This document shows, piece after piece, positions 62,369 through 64,000 of a stretch of 64,000 nucleotides of DNA. The stretch comes from Armatimonadota bacterium (GTDB lineage: Bacteria; Armatimonadota; UBA10988): positions 1 to 64,000 of the forward strand of contig JACRKZ010000138.1 in assembly GCA_016235455.1 (NCBI GenBank). Direction: 5' to 3'. How positions within the stretch are numbered: position 1 is the stretch's first letter; the number at the start of each line of letters is the position of its first letter. The position numbers and the translations under genes are program-made. The notes under the pieces were generated by a model. That model was not told the DNA's origin. It did no database searches and saw only the letters and a program-made list of their open reading frames with translations.

Positions 62369-63996
62369 CACCAACGCCCGTTGCGCGACAGCCGCTCGGC
62401 TGGCACAGCTGGCTGGCCGCCCAGTTGGGCGAGCTTGCGCTCGGCCCCCTTGTCGAGCAGGCGGCCACCTACGTCCGACATGTCTTCATCGATCCGCAGA
62501 AGCGCGCGCCAGAGGGCCAGCTGCAAGCCTTCAGAGCCTCCGAACACAAGGGGCATGAGTATCCCGACCTTTGGATGAACAGCATAGTCTACATGTCTCT
62601 ATGGAAGCTGTGCCACGGAGTTGGCGACTACTCGTTCACTGGTGTTCCAGGGATAGACACGCAGACGCAGCAAGACATCAATGAGCTGTGGGCCTATGGC
62701 GTTGGTTGGATGGACGATACGGCGCGCGGCGCGCAGTTCTGTCTTCCTGGCGGCAATGACAGCCCGGATGACTATGGCCAAGCAGGTGTGTCGAACACCT
62801 TCTCCCTCGCAATGTACGTGTTCGTGCGCTCTCACTTCGCGCGCGGCAAGGAGTTCGACCTCGGCACCAACCTTGAGCCAGCATTCGTCAGCCCCGCCGT
62901 GCCGGTCCAAGCCGTGCGGATGTTGCTGCAGACCCGGAGCGGCAATGGCTGGTGGCAGACCCAGGCCCGAGCAGACGGTCGCGGGTGGATGCGCGACGCA
63001 GCTACCGGCGATGAGCGCACAGACAGATACGACGTTCAGGCAACAGCGGTTGCGGTCTCGGCTCTCGGTGACTGGTTGGTCACTATTGGCCAGCATCGCA
63101 GATGGCAGTTCACTCGTTGGCTCACCGAGAAGGGGCTCCTCGCCTCGAATCTGCCACCCATTCACCGAGCTGCCCAGCGGGACTGGCTGCTTCGCACATC
63201 GCGCCACCAGTTCTGGGAGGACGACGACTGGCTCAAGAGGGCGACAGAGCTACGTTGGTCGGAGGCCGACCGAGCCGGCCTGCTGACTGACGAACTCCGA
63301 CAGAAGTGGTATGAGACGGCCGAAGTAGCTGAAGCTGCGGTGGCGCAGAGAAACGGCGTCACGCCCGTCGAGTGGATTGGGCTATGCCAGAGCGTTCGGC
63401 AGGCCCGAGACGATGGCATCGGGCAACTGGTCAGCGCACGCCTGGACCGGGGCGATTGGCCGCGGTGGTTCGACTCAGCCGCCAACGAGTACGGCGGCTA
63501 TGGCGACATCCTCGTCGCCTGTGATGTTCTATACGCACTGGACCGCTTCGGCGGACGGGCCGGCAAGGACGTCAGCAGCCTGGTCGACGATGGCTGCTCG
63601 TACCTCTGGCGCGAGGCAGGCTTGTCCGATCCAGATCGGCTCCCACTATGGCCGTCGGAACACCAGCCGGGCCTCGCCGCCGGGCAACCTGGCGGCGAGG
63701 AGGACAGCCGCCGGGTGGAGGAAGTCGCTCGCGTGTGCGCCGTACTGTTCAGAGCCAGGTACGCCGTCTACTTCCCCGCCCTCCTGCGGGGACTCAGTTG
63801 GCTGCTCCGTACCTCAATCCGCGACGCCGCCCCAGACCCCGACGGCCACGTTGGCCTCAAGCACGTCTGGGCGCTCTATGCCCTCATCGAAATACTACGG
63901 CGGCACGACATCTACCAGCAAGGGTACGAGCAGACGACGGAGCGGATGTTGGCCCCTAGTCGTGACTGGGTGCCCTCAGGCCCACTTGGATGCTGA
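62365..63996 (+). CDS. Alpha/alpha-toroid (terpene cyclase/prenyltransferase-fold)-like protein
   Basis: Repeated helical units with GNGWW/ GGYGD...A..AL patterns: MLLQTRSGNGWWQTQ, DRYDVQATAVAVSALGDW, EYGGYGDILVACDVLYALDRFGG, DGHVGLKHVWALYALIEILRRH. Confidence 0.5.
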   Translation: MTPTPVARQPLGWHSWLAAQLGELALGPLVEQAATYVRHVFIDPQKRAPEGQLQAFRASEHKGHEYPDLWMNSIVYMSLWKLCHGVGDYSFTGVPGIDTQTQQDINELWAYGVGWMDDTARGAQFCLPGGNDSPDDYGQAGVSNTFSLAMYVFVRSHFARGKEFDLGTNLEPAFVSPAVPVQAVRMLLQTRSGNGWWQTQARADGRGWMRDAATGDERTDRYDVQATAVAVSALGDWLVTIGQHRRWQFTRWLTEKGLLASNLPPIHRAAQRDWLLRTSRHQFWEDDDWLKRATELRWSEADRAGLLTDELRQKWYETAEVAEAAVAQRNGVTPVEWIGLCQSVRQARDDGIGQLVSARLDRGDWPRWFDSAANEYGGYGDILVACDVLYALDRFGGRAGKDVSSLVDDGCSYLWREAGLSDPDRLPLWPSEHQPGLAAGQPGGEEDSRRVEEVARVCAVLFRARYAVYFPALLRGLSWLLRTSIRDAAPDPDGHVGLKHVWALYALIEILRRHDIYQQGYEQTTERMLAPSRDWVPSGPLGC

Positions 63997-64000
63997 TGGG

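Overview
A 64 kb high-GC chromosomal window from an uncultured-looking bacterium. DUF1559-like prepilins with the '[35 protein letters not shown]' N-terminus, an SLH protein, DUF6785, DUF6599 and GH172 proteins suggest an Armatimonadota/Planctomycetota-type genome; this placement is inference. Most of the window (1 to ~59.8 kb) mixes housekeeping genes (sulfate ABC transporter cysTWA, metY, metX-metW, cysS, serS, lepA, nuoA/C/D/E/F, nnrDE, an AICAR transformylase, a MrfA-like helicase, NurA) with scattered secreted glycan-active proteins (GH92, GH36-like, GH43-like, GH29-like, GH172, beta-helix, NPCBM metalloprotease) and a HicAB module. The most interesting part is the right end (~59.83-64.0 kb). 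There a DUF6785 gene appears truncated, codon usage changes, and a tightly coupled operon begins: KAP P-loop NTPase, a protein with no family I recognise, an alpha/alpha-toroid-like protein, and probably a fourth cistron leaving the window. It is a candidate undescribed conflict/defence-type system. Other notable signals are three families of long intergenic inverted repeats (one present twice, one with helically phased heptamers), a degenerate 55-aa prepilin relic before metY, and a nuo operon with no room for nuoB between nuoA and nuoC. No tRNA, rRNA, CRISPR array or transposase was seen.
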